NCBI GenBank assembly: GCA_006739055.1
Contig: AP019702.1
Span: 372,501-436,500, forward strand
From: Allostella vacuolata
Lineage (GTDB): Bacteria > Pseudomonadota > Alphaproteobacteria > ATCC43930 > Allostellaceae
DNA: 64,000 bases
Reading direction: 5' to 3'
In this document: one piece after another, positions 45,019 through 57,120 of the stretch
Layout: every line of letters begins with the position of its first letter
Numbering within the stretch: the stretch's first letter is position 1
Position numbers and translations under genes: made by a program
The notes under the pieces: generated by a model
Told to the model about the DNA's origin: nothing
Databases searched by the model: none
The model's input: only the letters and a program-made list of their open reading frames with translations

Positions 45019-47865
45019 ATGTCCGTCGCCACCCTCGAAGACGCCGGCACGCCCGCCCGGGCCGGGGCCGCCACCGTGACGCTGGAGATCGACGGCCAGC
45101 CGGTCTCGGTACCTGCCGGCACCTCGGTGATGCGGGCTGCGGCGCTGGCCGGGGTCAAGGTGCCCAAGCTGTGCGCGACCGACAGCCTGGAGCCGTTCGG
45201 CTCCTGCCGGCTGTGCCTGGTGGAGATCGACGGCCGGCGCGGCACGCCCGCCTCCTGCACCACCCCGGCCGAGCCCGGCATGCGGGTCACGACCCAGTCC
45301 GACCGGCTCGCCCGGCTGCGCCGCGGGGTGATGGAGCTCTACATCAGCGACCATCCGCTCGACTGCCTGACCTGTGCCGCCAACGGCGACTGCGAACTGC
45401 AGGACATGGCGGGCGCGGTCGGCCTGCGCGAGGTGCGCTACGGCTATGACGGGGCCAACCACCTGGAAGCGGCCAAGGACGAGAGCAACCCCTACTTCAC
45501 CTTCGATGCCTCGAAATGCATCGTCTGCTCGCGCTGCGTGCGGGCCTGCGAGGAGGTGCAGGGCACCTTCGCGCTGACCATCGGCGAGCGCGGCTTCGCC
45601 TCGCACGTCTCGGCCGGCATGGACGAGGCCTTCCTCGATTCCGAGTGCGTGTCGTGCGGCGCCTGCGTCCAGGCCTGCCCGACCGCGACCCTGACCGAGA
45701 AGTCGGTGATCGAGATGGGCCAGCCGGCCCGCAGCGTCGTCACCACCTGCGCCTATTGCGGCGTCGGCTGCTCCTTCGAGGCGGAGCTGCAGGGCAGCCG
45801 GGTCGTGCGCATGACCCCGCACAAGGACGGCCGGGCCAACCACGGCCATTCCTGCGTCAAGGGCCGCTTCGCCTGGGGCTATGCCACCCATGCCGACCGG
45901 GTGACCAGGCCGATGATCCGCGCCGCCATCACCGACCCGTGGCGCGAGGTGTCGTGGGAAGAGGCGATCGGCCACGCGGCGTCGGAGTTCCGGCGCATCC
46001 AGGCGAAGTACGGCCGCGGCGCGGTCGGCGGCATCACCAGTTCGCGCTGCACCAACGAAGAGACCTTCCTGGTCCAGAAGCTGATCCGGGCGGCCTTCGG
46101 CAACAACAACGTCGACACCTGCGCGCGGGTCTGCCACTCGCCGACCGGCTACGGCCTGAAGACCGCCTTCGGCACTTCGGCCGGGACCCAGGACTTCGAT
46201 TCGGTGATGGAGGCCGACGTGGTCTTCGTCATCGGCGCCAACCCGACCGACGGCCACCCCGTCTTCGCCTCGCGCCTGAAGCGCCGGCTGCGCGAGGGGG
46301 CGAAGCTGATCGTCGCCGACCCGCGGCGCATCGACCTCGTCCATACCCCGCACGTCGCGGCCGAGCACCACCTGCAGCTGCGGCCCGGCACCAACGTCGC
46401 CCTGATCAATGCGTTGGCCCATGTCGTGGCGACTGAGGGGCTGATGGACGAGGCGTTCATCGCCGAGCGCTGCGACCCGGCCGATTTCGCGGTCTGGCTC
46501 GACTTCATCCGCCGGCCGGAGAACGCGCCGGAAGCGACCGAGGCGATGACCGGCGTGCCGGCGGCCGAGGTCCGGGCGGCCGCCCGGCTCTACGCGACCG
46601 GCGGGCGGGCGGCGATCTATTACGGCCTGGGGGTGACCGAGCACAGCCAGGGTTCGACCATGGTCATGGGCATGGCCAACCTGGCCATGGCGACCGGCAA
46701 TCTCGGCCGGCCGGGCGTCGGCATCAACCCGCTGCGCGGCCAGAACAACGTGCAGGGCGCCTGCGACATGGGCTCCTTCCCGCACGAGCTGTCCGGCTAC
46801 CGCCATATCTCCGAGGAGGCGCCGCGGGCGCTGTTCGAGGCGGCCTGGGGCGTCCGGCTCGACGCCGAGCCCGGCCTGCGCATCCCCAACATGCTGGACG
46901 CCGCCCTCGACGGCAGCTTCCTCGGCCTCTACGTCCAGGGCGAGGACATCGCCCAGTCCGACCCCAACACCCGCCATGTCACCGCGGCCCTGGCGGCGAT
47001 GGAATGCGTCGTCGTCCAGGACCTGTTCCTGAACGAGACGGCGGCCTACGCCCACGTCTTCCTGCCGGGCGCCTCCTTCCTGGAGAAGGACGGCACCTTC
47101 ACCAATGCCGAGCGGCGGATCAGCCGGGTGCGCCGGGCGATCCCGCCGCTCGCCGGCAAGGCCGACTGGGAGGTGACGGTCGAGCTGGCGGCGGCCCTGG
47201 GCTATCCCATGGCCTATCGTCATCCGTCGGAGATCATGGACGAGATCGCCCGCCTGACGCCGACCTTTGCCGGGGTCAGCTACGAGCGGCTCGACCGGCT
47301 GGGCTCGATCCAGTGGCCCTGCAACGATGCCGCACCCGAGGGCACGCCGATCATGCATGTCGGCGGCTTCGCGCGCGGCCGCGGCCAGTTCGTGGTGACG
47401 GAGTTCGTCCCGACCGACGAGCGCACCGGGCCGCGCTTCCCGCTGCTGCTGACCACCGGCCGCATCCTCAGCCAGTACAATGTGGGCGCACAGACTCGGC
47501 GCACCGCGAACTCGGTCTGGCACGGCGAGGACGTGCTGGAGATCCACCCCCACGACGCCGAGCATCGCGGCATCCGCGACGGCGACCGGGTGGCGCTGGC
47601 GAGCCGGTCGGGCGAGACGGCGCTCACCGCGCGCATCAGCGAGCGGATGCAGCCGGGCGTCGTCTACACCACGTTCCACCATCCGGAGAGCGGCGCCAAC
47701 GTCGTCACCACCGACTATTCGGACTGGGCCACCAACTGCCCGGAATACAAGGTGACGGCGGTCGAGGTGCGGGCGACCAACCGCTGGTCGCAGTGGCAGG
47801 AGGAGAACGAGCGCTTCCGCGAAGTGGCCCACCGGGTCGGCGCGGGATTGGAGGCGGCCGAGTGA
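45019..47865 (+). CDS. fdsA: Formate dehydrogenase catalytic alpha subunit (molybdopterin)
   Basis: A 948-residue catalytic subunit. The N-terminal NuoG-like part contains a 2Fe-2S site (from PKLCATDSLEPFGSCRLC), the His/Cys site HPLDCLTCAANGDC and two 4Fe-4S motifs (CIVCSRCVRAC, CVSCGACVQAC). The molybdopterin domain begins at CAYCGVGC. The molybdenum ligand is Cys372, followed by the catalytic His373, in CARVCHSPTGYG. It is a cysteine rather than selenocysteine enzyme. It oxidises formate to CO2 or can run in reverse. The stop overlaps the next gene's GTG (GTGA). All expected ligands appear present. Confidence 0.96.
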   Translation: MSVATLEDAGTPARAGAATVTLEIDGQPVSVPAGTSVMRAAALAGVKVPKLCATDSLEPFGSCRLCLVEIDGRRGTPASCTTPAEPGMRVTTQSDRLARLRRGVMELYISDHPLDCLTCAANGDCELQDMAGAVGLREVRYGYDGANHLEAAKDESNPYFTFDASKCIVCSRCVRACEEVQGTFALTIGERGFASHVSAGMDEAFLDSECVSCGACVQACPTATLTEKSVIEMGQPARSVVTTCAYCGVGCSFEAELQGSRVVRMTPHKDGRANHGHSCVKGRFAWGYATHADRVTRPMIRAAITDPWREVSWEEAIGHAASEFRRIQAKYGRGAVGGITSSRCTNEETFLVQKLIRAAFGNNNVDTCARVCHSPTGYGLKTAFGTSAGTQDFDSVMEADVVFVIGANPTDGHPVFASRLKRRLREGAKLIVADPRRIDLVHTPHVAAEHHLQLRPGTNVALINALAHVVATEGLMDEAFIAERCDPADFAVWLDFIRRPENAPEATEAMTGVPAAEVRAAARLYATGGRAAIYYGLGVTEHSQGSTMVMGMANLAMATGNLGRPGVGINPLRGQNNVQGACDMGSFPHELSGYRHISEEAPRALFEAAWGVRLDAEPGLRIPNMLDAALDGSFLGLYVQGEDIAQSDPNTRHVTAALAAMECVVVQDLFLNETAAYAHVFLPGASFLEKDGTFTNAERRISRVRRAIPPLAGKADWEVTVELAAALGYPMAYRHPSEIMDEIARLTPTFAGVSYERLDRLGSIQWPCNDAAPEGTPIMHVGGFARGRGQFVVTEFVPTDERTGPRFPLLLTTGRILSQYNVGAQTRRTANSVWHGEDVLEIHPHDAEHRGIRDGDRVALASRSGETALTARISERMQPGVVYTTFHHPESGANVVTTDYSDWATNCPEYKVTAVEVRATNRWSQWQEENERFREVAHRVGAGLEAAE

Positions 47866-48734
47866 GCCGGATCGGGCGGCCGGCGGCGGATCTTCATCCG
47901 CCGGCCGCCCGGCCGGCGGTGGAAACGATCCCGGACGCCATCCATGTCCGCGGCGGGCGCGCCGTGCCGGCACCGGAGCGGGTGGCGACGGAGGCGCCGG
48001 TCGCCATCTCCTACGGCGAGGAAACCCATGTCGTGATGATGGCGACGCCGGCCGACCTGGAGGATCTGGGGGTCGGCTTCAGCCTCGCCGAGGGCATCGT
48101 CGCCGCGGCGGGCGAGATTTCCGGCATGCTGGTCGCCGACCTCGATGTCGGCATTCGGATCGCGATGCGCATCCCGCCGGCCCGGGCGGCACGCCTGGGC
48201 GAGCGCAGCCGCAACCTGCCGGGCCGCTCCGGCTGCGGCCTGTGCGGCATCGCCAGCATCGAGGCGGCGCTGCGCGACCTGCCGCCCGTCCCGGCCGGCG
48301 CCCCGATATCGGCCGAGGCGGTGACCGCGGCGATCGCCGACCTTCCGGGGCGGCAGGCGATCAACCGGCAGACCGGGGCCGTCCATGCCGCCGCCTTCGC
48401 CGACCGCGCCGGCCGCCTGCGCCTGGTGCGCGAGGATGTCGGCCGGCACAACGCGCTCGACAAGCTGATCGGTGCTGCGGCGCGGGCCGGGATGAATCCG
48501 GCCGACGGCTTCGTCGTGCTCACCAGCCGCTGCAGCATGGAGATGGTGCAGAAGGCGGCGACGGCCGGCTTTCCCCTGTTGGCGGCGATCTCGGCGCCGA
48601 CGGCGCTGGCGATCGAGCTGGCCCGCCGCTGCGGCCTCACCCTGGCCGCGTTCGCGCGGCCGGACGGCTTCAACCTCTATGCCCATGCGGGCCGGGTAGC
48701 GTGCCGGCCCGGGGCCGACGGAACCAGTCCATGA
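47862..48734 (+). CDS. fdhD: Formate dehydrogenase accessory sulfurtransferase FdhD (FdsC)
   Basis: A 290-residue FdhD/FdsC protein that binds and sulfurates the molybdenum cofactor before insertion into FdsA. The paired-cysteine motif SGCGLCG is the sulfur-transfer site; TSRCSMEMVQKA, EDVGRHNALDKLIG and PDGFNLYA are family marks. The start is a GTG at 47862 that overlaps the fdsA stop, so its synthesis is coupled to its client. Its own stop overlaps fdsD (ATGA). The gene order G-B-A-C-D is the standard fds arrangement. Confidence 0.94.
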   Translation: MSRIGRPAADLHPPAARPAVETIPDAIHVRGGRAVPAPERVATEAPVAISYGEETHVVMMATPADLEDLGVGFSLAEGIVAAAGEISGMLVADLDVGIRIAMRIPPARAARLGERSRNLPGRSGCGLCGIASIEAALRDLPPVPAGAPISAEAVTAAIADLPGRQAINRQTGAVHAAAFADRAGRLRLVREDVGRHNALDKLIGAAARAGMNPADGFVVLTSRCSMEMVQKAATAGFPLLAAISAPTALAIELARRCGLTLAAFARPDGFNLYAHAGRVACRPGADGTSP

Positions 48735-48961
48735 CCGGCGACGCCATCGTTCGCATGGCCAACCAGATCGCCCGCTTCTTCGCCAGCCGGCCGGACGAGG
48801 CCGCGGTGGCGGGAACCGAGGATCATATCGTCAAGTTCTGGGACCCGCGGATGCGGGGCCAGCTGCTGGCGCACCTGGCTGCCGGGGGCGAGGGGCTGAC
48901 CCCCATCGCGCGGCGGGCGGCCGAGCGCCTGCGGTTCAGAACGGCGCCGGCGACGGGATAA
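48731..48961 (+). CDS. fdsD: Formate dehydrogenase delta subunit
   Basis: A 76-residue FdsD protein, the small non-redox subunit of the fds complex. Family marks are IVRMANQIARFFASRPDE and KFWDPRMRGQLLAHL. The start overlaps the fdhD stop by four bases. It is needed for activity or assembly in studied homologues, though its exact role is not settled. The last gene of the operon; the convergent hybrid kinase ends 27 bases further on. Confidence 0.93.
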   Translation: MTGDAIVRMANQIARFFASRPDEAAVAGTEDHIVKFWDPRMRGQLLAHLAAGGEGLTPIARRAAERLRFRTAPATG

Positions 48962-48988
48962 GGACCGGGGGGCCCGGCCGGTGGCGCG

Positions 48989-51900
48989 TCAGGCGTTGCC
49001 CGGCTGCCGGAACATGGCTTCGAGCAGCCCAAGCCCGTGGCGGGCGCGCGCGGTCAGCGCATCGCATTCCCGGCACGCCTCTTCGATCGCGCCGGAGCGG
49101 GCCAGACGCTCCACCTCCTTGGCGGCTTCGGCCGCCGCCCGGAGCCCGAAGCTGCGCAGGCTGCCGGAGAGGGCATGGGCCGCCTGGATGATGTGGCCCG
49201 GGTCGCGGCTGTCGCGCGCGTCGGCCACCCGGGCCAGCAGCGGCGGGGCCTGGGCCGCGAGCTGACGGATCAGCCGGGCGAGGCCCTCCGGCCCGAGCGC
49301 CGTCGCCAGCTCCGCCAGGGCGGCATGGTCGATGCCGTCGTCTTCTGCCGCTGCGCCCATCTCCAAGGCATGCGGTCTCTGGGCGTTCAGCCTCGGGGCG
49401 CCGGGCGGGAACAGGGCGCCGATCGCCCGCTCGACGGTCGTCCGGGTGATCGGCTTCACCAGCACGTCGTCCATCCCGGCGGCCAGGAAGGTCTCCCGGT
49501 CCTTCGGCGAACCCATGGCGGTGGCGGCGACGATCGGCACCCGTCCTGCGGGCGGTGGCAGGCGGCGGATGTGCCGCGTCGCCTCGACCCCGCTCATCTC
49601 CGGCATCTGTATATCCATCAGCACCAGGTCGAAGGGGCGCTCCTCGACCCTGGCCACGGCCTCTCGCCCATCCGCCGCCAGCGCGACCCGGTGCCCGAGG
49701 CGGCGCAGGATCGCCGCCACGACCTGCTGGTTGGTGGGATTGTCCTCCGCGACCAGCACGTCGAGGCTGGGGCTGGGGCCCGGCGTTGCCGCCACGGGCG
49801 TGGCGGTGCGCTCGCCGGCATCGACCAGCGCGCGCCGGAGCGCCGCCGGCCCGATCGGCGACAGGATGTCGGGCTCGCCGCGCGGCGCCGCCGCCGCCGA
49901 CAGCCAGACCACCCCGGCATGCCCTGCCCATCCGGGCGCGCGCCGGACGCCGTCCGGACCGAGCCGGCCGACGACAACCCGGTAGGGCCGGCCGGCCTGG
50001 CGCGCGGCCGCGGCCCGCGCGGCTGCGGCTTCCGGCCCGTCCGCCGCGTCCGCGGCCACGCTCCAGTCGCGGAGCTGGGCCAGGATCAGATCCCGGATCG
50101 GTCCGGCCGGGTCCCAGACCAGCACCGGTCCCATGAGCGAGGCAGGCTCGCCCGGCGCAGGCTCGGGGGCGGCGGGGCCCCCGTCCGCGGCAGTCTCGGA
50201 CAGCGGCACGGTGAACCAGAACCGGCTGCCTTCGCCCGGGCTGCTCTCGACGGCAATCGTGCCCCCCATCAGTTCGACCAGGCGCTTGGCGATGGCAAGG
50301 CCGAGGCCGGTGCCGCCGAAGCGCCGGGTGATGGAAGCGTCGACCTGCTCGAACCGCCCGAAGACGCGATCCAGGGCATCGGGCGGGATGCCGATCCCCG
50401 TGTCGGCGACGGTGAAGCGGATGCCGGGCGCCGCGCCGGCGGGCACATCCGGCTCGACCGTCAGGGTCACCGAGCCGGCCGGCGTGAACTTGATCGCGTT
50501 GCCGAGCAGGTTGAGCAGCACCTGCCCCAGCCGCCCGGCGTCGCCGCGCACGATGGCGGGCAGCCCGGCGCCGGCCCGCCAGCCCAGCATCAGGCCCTTG
50601 GCCTGGGCCAGCGGCGCCACCAGCTCGACCACGCCCGAGACCAGCTCCGCCACGTCCAGGCTGCCCGGCTGCAGCTCCAGCCGGCCGGCGTCGAGCCGCG
50701 AGAAGTCGAGCAGGTCGTTGATCAGCCGCAGCAGCGATTCCGACGAGGACTGGATGACGCGGAGATAGCGTTGCTGGTCCGCGGAAAGCGGCGTTTCCTG
50801 AAGGATCGAAGCCATGCCCATGACGCCGTTCATCGGGGTGCGGATCTCATGGCTGATGGTTGCGAGGAACTCCGACTTGGCACGGTTCGCCGCGTCCGCC
50901 CGCTCGCGCGCCATGCGCAGCTCCGCCTCGCTGCGCCGCCGCTGGGTGATGTCGCGCAGGTAGGCCGTGAAGACCCGTGCGGCCCCGGTCTCCGTGGCGG
51001 TGATGGTCAGCTCTGCGGGGAAGACGGCCCCGTCGGCGCGCGCCGCCGACAGCTCGATGCGCTGGCCCAGCAGGCCGTGGCTGCCGATCTCGATCAGGGC
51101 GGCGAGCCCGTCCGCCTGGTCGGGCGGCAGGATCGTCGGTGCGATCGGCCGCCCGAGCGCGTCCGCGCGCGACCGTCCGAACATCCGCTCCGCCGCGGGG
51201 TTGAACTCGATGATCCGGCCGTGCTCGTCGGTGCTGATGATGCTGTCCAGGGCGGACGACAGGATGCCGGACTTGAGTGCCTCGCTCTCCGCAAGGTCGC
51301 GTTCGCGCCGGTGCAGGATGCCGACCTGGCGCCACAGGAGCAGGACGGCGCAGCCCGCCAGCAGCACGGTCGCCCCGCCCAGCAGCACGAAGCTCATCGC
51401 CTCCTGGCGCCAGCCATCCAGGATCTCGGACGTGGAAAGGCCGATGGTGACGACCAGGGGATAGGTGCGCAGCACGCGGAACGCGCTCAGCCGCTCGATG
51501 CCGTCGGCCTCCAGCGACCGGTAGCTGCCCCGCTCGGCCCCGGGCAGGAGCGATTCGAAGGGCGGCAGCGCCCGCATCGAGGTGCCGCTCGGGCCGTCCG
51601 CCGGCGAGGAGGACGCGACCAGCTGCCCGTCATAATGGATAAGCCGGATCGCCCCCTGCTGTCCGGCCTCGACCGCTTCGAAGTTGGTGACGAAGAAATC
51701 CGGGTTGAGGAGGCCGACCACGATGCCCAGCAGCTGGCCCTCGCGGGTCGTGATCGTGCGGGCCATCGGCAGATAGAACTGCCCGCTTGCCCGCGCCTCG
51801 GCCGCGCTTTCGCCCAGGTGCCGGCCGGCGACCGGGGTGCCGAACGCGATCGCTCCCGGTTTCGCCATGGCTTCGCGCGCATAGGGCAGCAGGCTGAGGT

Positions 51901-52300
51901 CGAGCGCCGGCAAGGGCTCGTCGGTGACGTCGATCCCGCCCGCTCCATCGGCCGGGACGTAGGCGATGTCGCGCAGTTCGATGGCGGTCCGGGTCCGGCT
52001 GCGCAGGATCTCGCGCACCAGCACCGGGCCGGCGCGGCGGTCGCTGGCCTGGAGGATCGCGTCGGCGACCGCGTGCATGGTAAGCGCGACCGCGTCGATC
52101 GAGCGGAAGGTCTGTTCCGCCAGCAGCCGCGCCATCGACTGGTTGAGGCGCTCGGCCCGGGTCATGGCCGCCTGGCGCGCGAATACCAGCTCGGAAACCA
52201 CCAGACCGACCGTGGCCGCGACCATCAGGGCACCGCCGACGATGACCCATGCCATCAGGCGCGGCGTGAATTGCCCGGAAGAGTCTCGACGGACGTTCAT
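48989..52300 (-). CDS. Membrane hybrid sensor kinase with PAS, receiver and Hpt domains
   Basis: A 1103-residue sensor. Membrane segment 1 (about 15-38), a periplasmic Cache-like domain (about 42-300), membrane segment 2 (about 303-323), PAS (about 340-455), HisKA with His484 (TISHEIRTP), HATPase ([32 protein letters not shown]), a degenerate receiver-like spacer (about 745-850), a true receiver ([11 protein letters not shown]) and an Hpt domain with His1042 ([13 protein letters not shown]). It can run a full internal phosphorelay, so an output protein elsewhere is needed. It lies divergent from a family-3 solute-binding protein gene 41 bases away, a likely sensing partner. Confidence 0.93.
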   Translation of the reverse strand: MNVRRDSSGQFTPRLMAWVIVGGALMVAATVGLVVSELVFARQAAMTRAERLNQSMARLLAEQTFRSIDAVALTMHAVADAILQASDRRAGPVLVREILRSRTRTAIELRDIAYVPADGAGGIDVTDEPLPALDLSLLPYAREAMAKPGAIAFGTPVAGRHLGESAAEARASGQFYLPMARTITTREGQLLGIVVGLLNPDFFVTNFEAVEAGQQGAIRLIHYDGQLVASSSPADGPSGTSMRALPPFESLLPGAERGSYRSLEADGIERLSAFRVLRTYPLVVTIGLSTSEILDGWRQEAMSFVLLGGATVLLAGCAVLLLWRQVGILHRRERDLAESEALKSGILSSALDSIISTDEHGRIIEFNPAAERMFGRSRADALGRPIAPTILPPDQADGLAALIEIGSHGLLGQRIELSAARADGAVFPAELTITATETGAARVFTAYLRDITQRRRSEAELRMARERADAANRAKSEFLATISHEIRTPMNGVMGMASILQETPLSADQQRYLRVIQSSSESLLRLINDLLDFSRLDAGRLELQPGSLDVAELVSGVVELVAPLAQAKGLMLGWRAGAGLPAIVRGDAGRLGQVLLNLLGNAIKFTPAGSVTLTVEPDVPAGAAPGIRFTVADTGIGIPPDALDRVFGRFEQVDASITRRFGGTGLGLAIAKRLVELMGGTIAVESSPGEGSRFWFTVPLSETAADGGPAAPEPAPGEPASLMGPVLVWDPAGPIRDLILAQLRDWSVAADAADGPEAAAARAAAARQAGRPYRVVVGRLGPDGVRRAPGWAGHAGVVWLSAAAAPRGEPDILSPIGPAALRRALVDAGERTATPVAATPGPSPSLDVLVAEDNPTNQQVVAAILRRLGHRVALAADGREAVARVEERPFDLVLMDIQMPEMSGVEATRHIRRLPPPAGRVPIVAATAMGSPKDRETFLAAGMDDVLVKPITRTTVERAIGALFPPGAPRLNAQRPHALEMGAAAEDDGIDHAALAELATALGPEGLARLIRQLAAQAPPLLARVADARDSRDPGHIIQAAHALSGSLRSFGLRAAAEAAKEVERLARSGAIEEACRECDALTARARHGLGLLEAMFRQPGNA

Positions 52301-52341
52301 GTCGCAACGATAGTATCACCAATCGCGCGAACGGAGCCGCA

Positions 52342-53160
52342 ATGACACCGCGAAGGGCAGTCGGCCGGGTGTTGGCGATGGGCTTGCTGCCGGCGCTCCT
52401 GGCATTGGCCCCCGTCTTGGCCCGGGGGGAGGAGGCGCGCTCAGGCCTGGCGGCGGTGCAGGCGGCCGGGGTGGTCCGGGTCTGCATCTGGCCCGACTAC
52501 TACGCCATCACGTTCCGCAACGCGCGCAACGGACAGCTGCAGGGCATCGATATCGACCTTTCCCGGGAGCTTGCGGCGGATCTCGGCGTCGGCCTGGTTC
52601 ATGTCGAGACGACCTTCGGCACCCTCATCGAGGATCTGGAGGACGGGCGCTGCGACGTGGCGATGTTCGGGGTGGGGGTGACGGATCGGCGGCGCGAACG
52701 GCTCGATTTCACCCGGCCCTACCTGGCGAGCGGTATCTATGCCGTCACGGCCCGGTCCGGCCGGCGCATTCGCCAGTGGCAGGACATCGACCAGCCGGGG
52801 GTGGTGGTCGCGGTGCAGCGCGGCACCTTTCACGAGCCCTTCATGCACACATACCTGAAGCATGCACGGCTGATGGTCGTCCAGCCGCCCCAGACGCGCG
52901 AGGTCGAGGTCCAGTCCGGCCGGGCGGACGTGTTCATGACCGACTACCCCTACAGCCGGCGCATGCTGTTCCAGCACGACTGGGCCCAGGTGATCGTGCC
53001 GCCCGAGCCGACCGGGGTCACGCCCTATGCCTATGCCGTCCGCAAGGGCCAGCCCGAGTGGCTGTCCCGGCTCGACGCCTTCGTCGCCGCGATCCGGCAG
53101 GACGGGCGGCTCGAAGCCGCCGCCCGCCGGCACGAACTGCTGCCGATCATGGTCCGCTGA
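52342..53160 (+). CDS. Periplasmic solute-binding protein, family 3
   Basis: A 272-residue periplasmic amino-acid-type binding protein (SBP_bac_3). A signal peptide (residues 1-29, ending VLARG) is followed by the fold: VVRVCIWPDYYAITFRN, QGIDIDLSRELAADLG, the ligand-site CDVAMFGVGVTDRRRERLDF and GRADVFMTDYPYSRR. No ABC permease or ATPase genes are adjacent. Its divergent placement beside the hybrid kinase with a periplasmic sensor domain suggests it may present ligand to that kinase rather than serve transport. Ligand unknown. Confidence 0.88.
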   Translation: MTPRRAVGRVLAMGLLPALLALAPVLARGEEARSGLAAVQAAGVVRVCIWPDYYAITFRNARNGQLQGIDIDLSRELAADLGVGLVHVETTFGTLIEDLEDGRCDVAMFGVGVTDRRRERLDFTRPYLASGIYAVTARSGRRIRQWQDIDQPGVVVAVQRGTFHEPFMHTYLKHARLMVVQPPQTREVEVQSGRADVFMTDYPYSRRMLFQHDWAQVIVPPEPTGVTPYAYAVRKGQPEWLSRLDAFVAAIRQDGRLEAAARRHELLPIMVR

Positions 53161-53187
53161 GGGACCAGGACCGGCAGCGGTCCGGAT

Positions 53188-55111
<1,924 letters not shown>

Positions 55112-55154
55112 GAAACCCGGCTCGCTCGAAACTGCTTCACCCGATGGCCGAACA

Positions 55155-55168
55155 GGATCGGCCGATCC
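55155..55168. repeat. Perfect 14-bp palindrome upstream of the leu leader
   Basis: GGATCGGCCGATCC reads the same on both strands. It lies between the candidate leu promoter (55238-55267) and the leader peptide start, within the 5' untranslated region. It could be a regulator site or an RNA hairpin, but no known binding consensus was recognised. Confidence 0.35.
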
Positions 55169-55237
55169 CGCCCCGGTCAGAGGGACGAGAGGGTAAGTCG
55201 AAGCGTAAGCGGCAGTCGGTTGCGGACCATGAGCACG

Positions 55238-55267
55238 ACTTTACGCGCCGACGGCCCGCGCGGTCAA
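55238..55267 (-). promoter_or_regulatory. Candidate promoter for leu leader and leuA
   Basis: On the minus strand TTGACC (55267 to 55262) and TAAAGT (55243 to 55238) are spaced 18 bases apart, 5-of-6 and 4-of-6 matches to sigma-70 boxes. This would give a 5' untranslated region of about 120 bases before the leader peptide. The region 55112-55304 holds no other gene that I can see. Confidence 0.35.
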
Positions 55268-55304
55268 CCGGTTCGTCGGGCCCGCGGCGATGGGCGCCCC
55301 CATA

Positions 55305-56597
55305 TCAGAGCGCGGCCGGCATCAGCCGGCGCACCGCCAGCGTCGTGCCGATTGCGCCCTGGGCCAGGGTCACGGCGCCGACGATGGCCGCACCGGTCAT
55401 GCCGAACGCCGGAATCAGGGTCGCGGACAGGATGCAGGCGACGACGAGCTGAAGAAGATTGAGCCGCTGCAGCGTCCGGCCATGGCCGGTCATCGCCAGG
55501 ACGACATCCTGGCAGGGCAGCAGGCAGTTGACGAGCTGGCCCGCGGCCAGGATCACCAGGGCGGGCGCCGCGGCCTCGAATCCGGGTCCGATCACCCCCA
55601 GGATCGCGCCTGGCGCCAGCAGCATCAGCGCGATCGGGGGCACCGCCGAGACGGCCGTGGCGAGGCGGACGCGCCGGTTGCGGGATCGCAGCGCGGCCAT
55701 CTCGCCGCGCCGGTGGAGCTCGGCGAAATGGGGGCCGGCCACCGTTCCGATGGAGATGATGACCACCCAGACCAGCAGCGAGATGCGCTGGGCGATGCTG
55801 AAGGCACCCAGCGTCGCGGGGTCGACGAAGACGCCCAGCACCAGGACCGGCAGGGTGTTCAGCGACACCTGGATCACCTCGACGACGCCGAGCGGCAGCG
55901 CCGTGCGCCACAGGCTGGGCAGGGGCGGGGCGGCAGGCTCGCCCGCGTCCCCGTCGGCGAACACCGCGCGCGCCCGGACGATGAGGGCGATCCCGGCCAG
56001 CGCCGACAGGGCCAGGCTTGCGCCCAGCGCATAGAGCAGGTGGTCGAGGCGGTCGACGCCCGCCGCGAGCGCGGCCAGCGTCCAGGCCGGCCACAGGGCA
56101 TTCTGGACGACCTGCGCCGCGACCCCCCGCTTCAGCCCGGCCAGCGCGTAGCCGATGGAGATGACCAGGGTCTGCGGCAGGATCAGCAGGGCCGCCAGCG
56201 CCAGCGGGTGTGCGAGGTCGGGCTGCCCGAAGACGTGCCGCGCCATCGGTTCCGCCGCGACCCAGGTGCCGATCCCCATGGCGACGGCCCCGGCGCCGGT
56301 CCAGCCGACGCCGGTGACGAGGGCATGCAGCGCGAGCCGCCCGCGGCTGACGGCCAGTTCGGCCGCGATATGGCGGGTCATCGCCCGCTCCAGCCCCATC
56401 CGCGCGATCGTCGAGGCCAGCCCGACCCAGGTGATGACCAGGAAGAAATGGCCGGCGTCGTGCGCGCCCAGCACGGCTGCGGCGAGAACGTAGAGGCCGA
56501 ACTTGCCGACCACCTCGATGCCGCGCACCGCCAGCCCGGCGGCGTAGTGCCCGAACTGCTCGACCAGGGTCAGAAGGCGCGCGTGCAGGCTCGGCAT
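55305..56597 (-). CDS. Polysaccharide flippase (Wzx-like, MOP superfamily)
   Basis: A 430-residue membrane protein with about 12 helices, resembling Wzx/O-antigen flippases. Helical segments such as VVGKFGLYVLAAAVLGAHDA, LLVWVVIISIGTVAGPHFAE and LMLLAPGAILGVIGPGFEAA are typical of the MOP fold, in which GPHF/E residues near helix 8 recur. It should move lipid-linked repeat units across the inner membrane for the polysaccharide made by this locus. Alone on its strand, it ends 38 bases short of the leu promoter and faces the secreted protein gene divergently (84-base gap). Confidence 0.82.
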   Translation of the reverse strand: MPSLHARLLTLVEQFGHYAAGLAVRGIEVVGKFGLYVLAAAVLGAHDAGHFFLVITWVGLASTIARMGLERAMTRHIAAELAVSRGRLALHALVTGVGWTGAGAVAMGIGTWVAAEPMARHVFGQPDLAHPLALAALLILPQTLVISIGYALAGLKRGVAAQVVQNALWPAWTLAALAAGVDRLDHLLYALGASLALSALAGIALIVRARAVFADGDAGEPAAPPLPSLWRTALPLGVVEVIQVSLNTLPVLVLGVFVDPATLGAFSIAQRISLLVWVVIISIGTVAGPHFAELHRRGEMAALRSRNRRVRLATAVSAVPPIALMLLAPGAILGVIGPGFEAAAPALVILAAGQLVNCLLPCQDVVLAMTGHGRTLQRLNLLQLVVACILSATLIPAFGMTGAAIVGAVTLAQGAIGTTLAVRRLMPAAL

Positions 56598-56681
56598 CGG
56601 TGCTCCGGGTGCAGTCGACCGCGCTCGGGCCCGGGGCCGGTTGCCGCTGCCGTCCGCGAGAGGCTATCTTCGCGCACGGCA

Positions 56682-57101
56682 ATGAGAAAGTACCTTTCCC
56701 TCCTGGCGATATCCCTGGTCGCGGCGTCGCTGCCGGCTATGGCGCAAGTGCGCCAGAAGCCCGCCTCGACGCAATCGAACGATGGCGAAGCGACCGTGCT
56801 CGAGAACGAGGTGGACCCGAACCCGTTCGATCCGAAGCTGGAGATCCGCGAGTATTTCCGGCAGCACCTGCCGACCACCTGGTGGGTCACCGACCCGGCC
56901 TACGGCACCAACGTGTGGTCCGTCACCGTGCATATCCCGGAGAACTGGCGCGGCAACCCGACCTCGGCGATCATGCAACTCTGCCCGGACCGGTTCAGCC
57001 CGGTCTGGCAGGAGAATCTGGACCGCATCCTGGTGCAGGCGTTCTATCGCAAGCGTCCATGGCCGGGCATAGAGTGCCGGCGCGAGCACTTCCTCTACTG
57101 A
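56682..57101 (+). CDS. Small secreted protein of unknown function in the polysaccharide locus
   Basis: A 139-residue protein with a clear signal peptide (MRKYLSLLAISLVAASLPAM, cleavage after AMAQ). The mature part is rich in aromatic residues: EVDPNPFDPKLEIREYF, LPTTWWVTDPAYGTNVW and a C-terminal YRKRPWPGIECRREHF, with one Cys pair (CPDRF and ECRRE) that could form a disulfide. I do not recognise a family. It lies 19 bases before the sugar transferase on the same strand, so it is probably co-transcribed and may act on the exported polysaccharide. No motif suggests an enzyme. Confidence 0.72.
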   Translation: MRKYLSLLAISLVAASLPAMAQVRQKPASTQSNDGEATVLENEVDPNPFDPKLEIREYFRQHLPTTWWVTDPAYGTNVWSVTVHIPENWRGNPTSAIMQLCPDRFSPVWQENLDRILVQAFYRKRPWPGIECRREHFLY

Positions 57102-57120
57102 CCCGCGAGCAGAGACCGGC

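Noticed and set aside
44374-47973. A 1199-codon minus-strand open frame opposite fdsB/fdsA
   Set aside because: Antisense shadow of FdsA, whose iron-sulfur and molybdenum ligands are all in the plus-strand frame.
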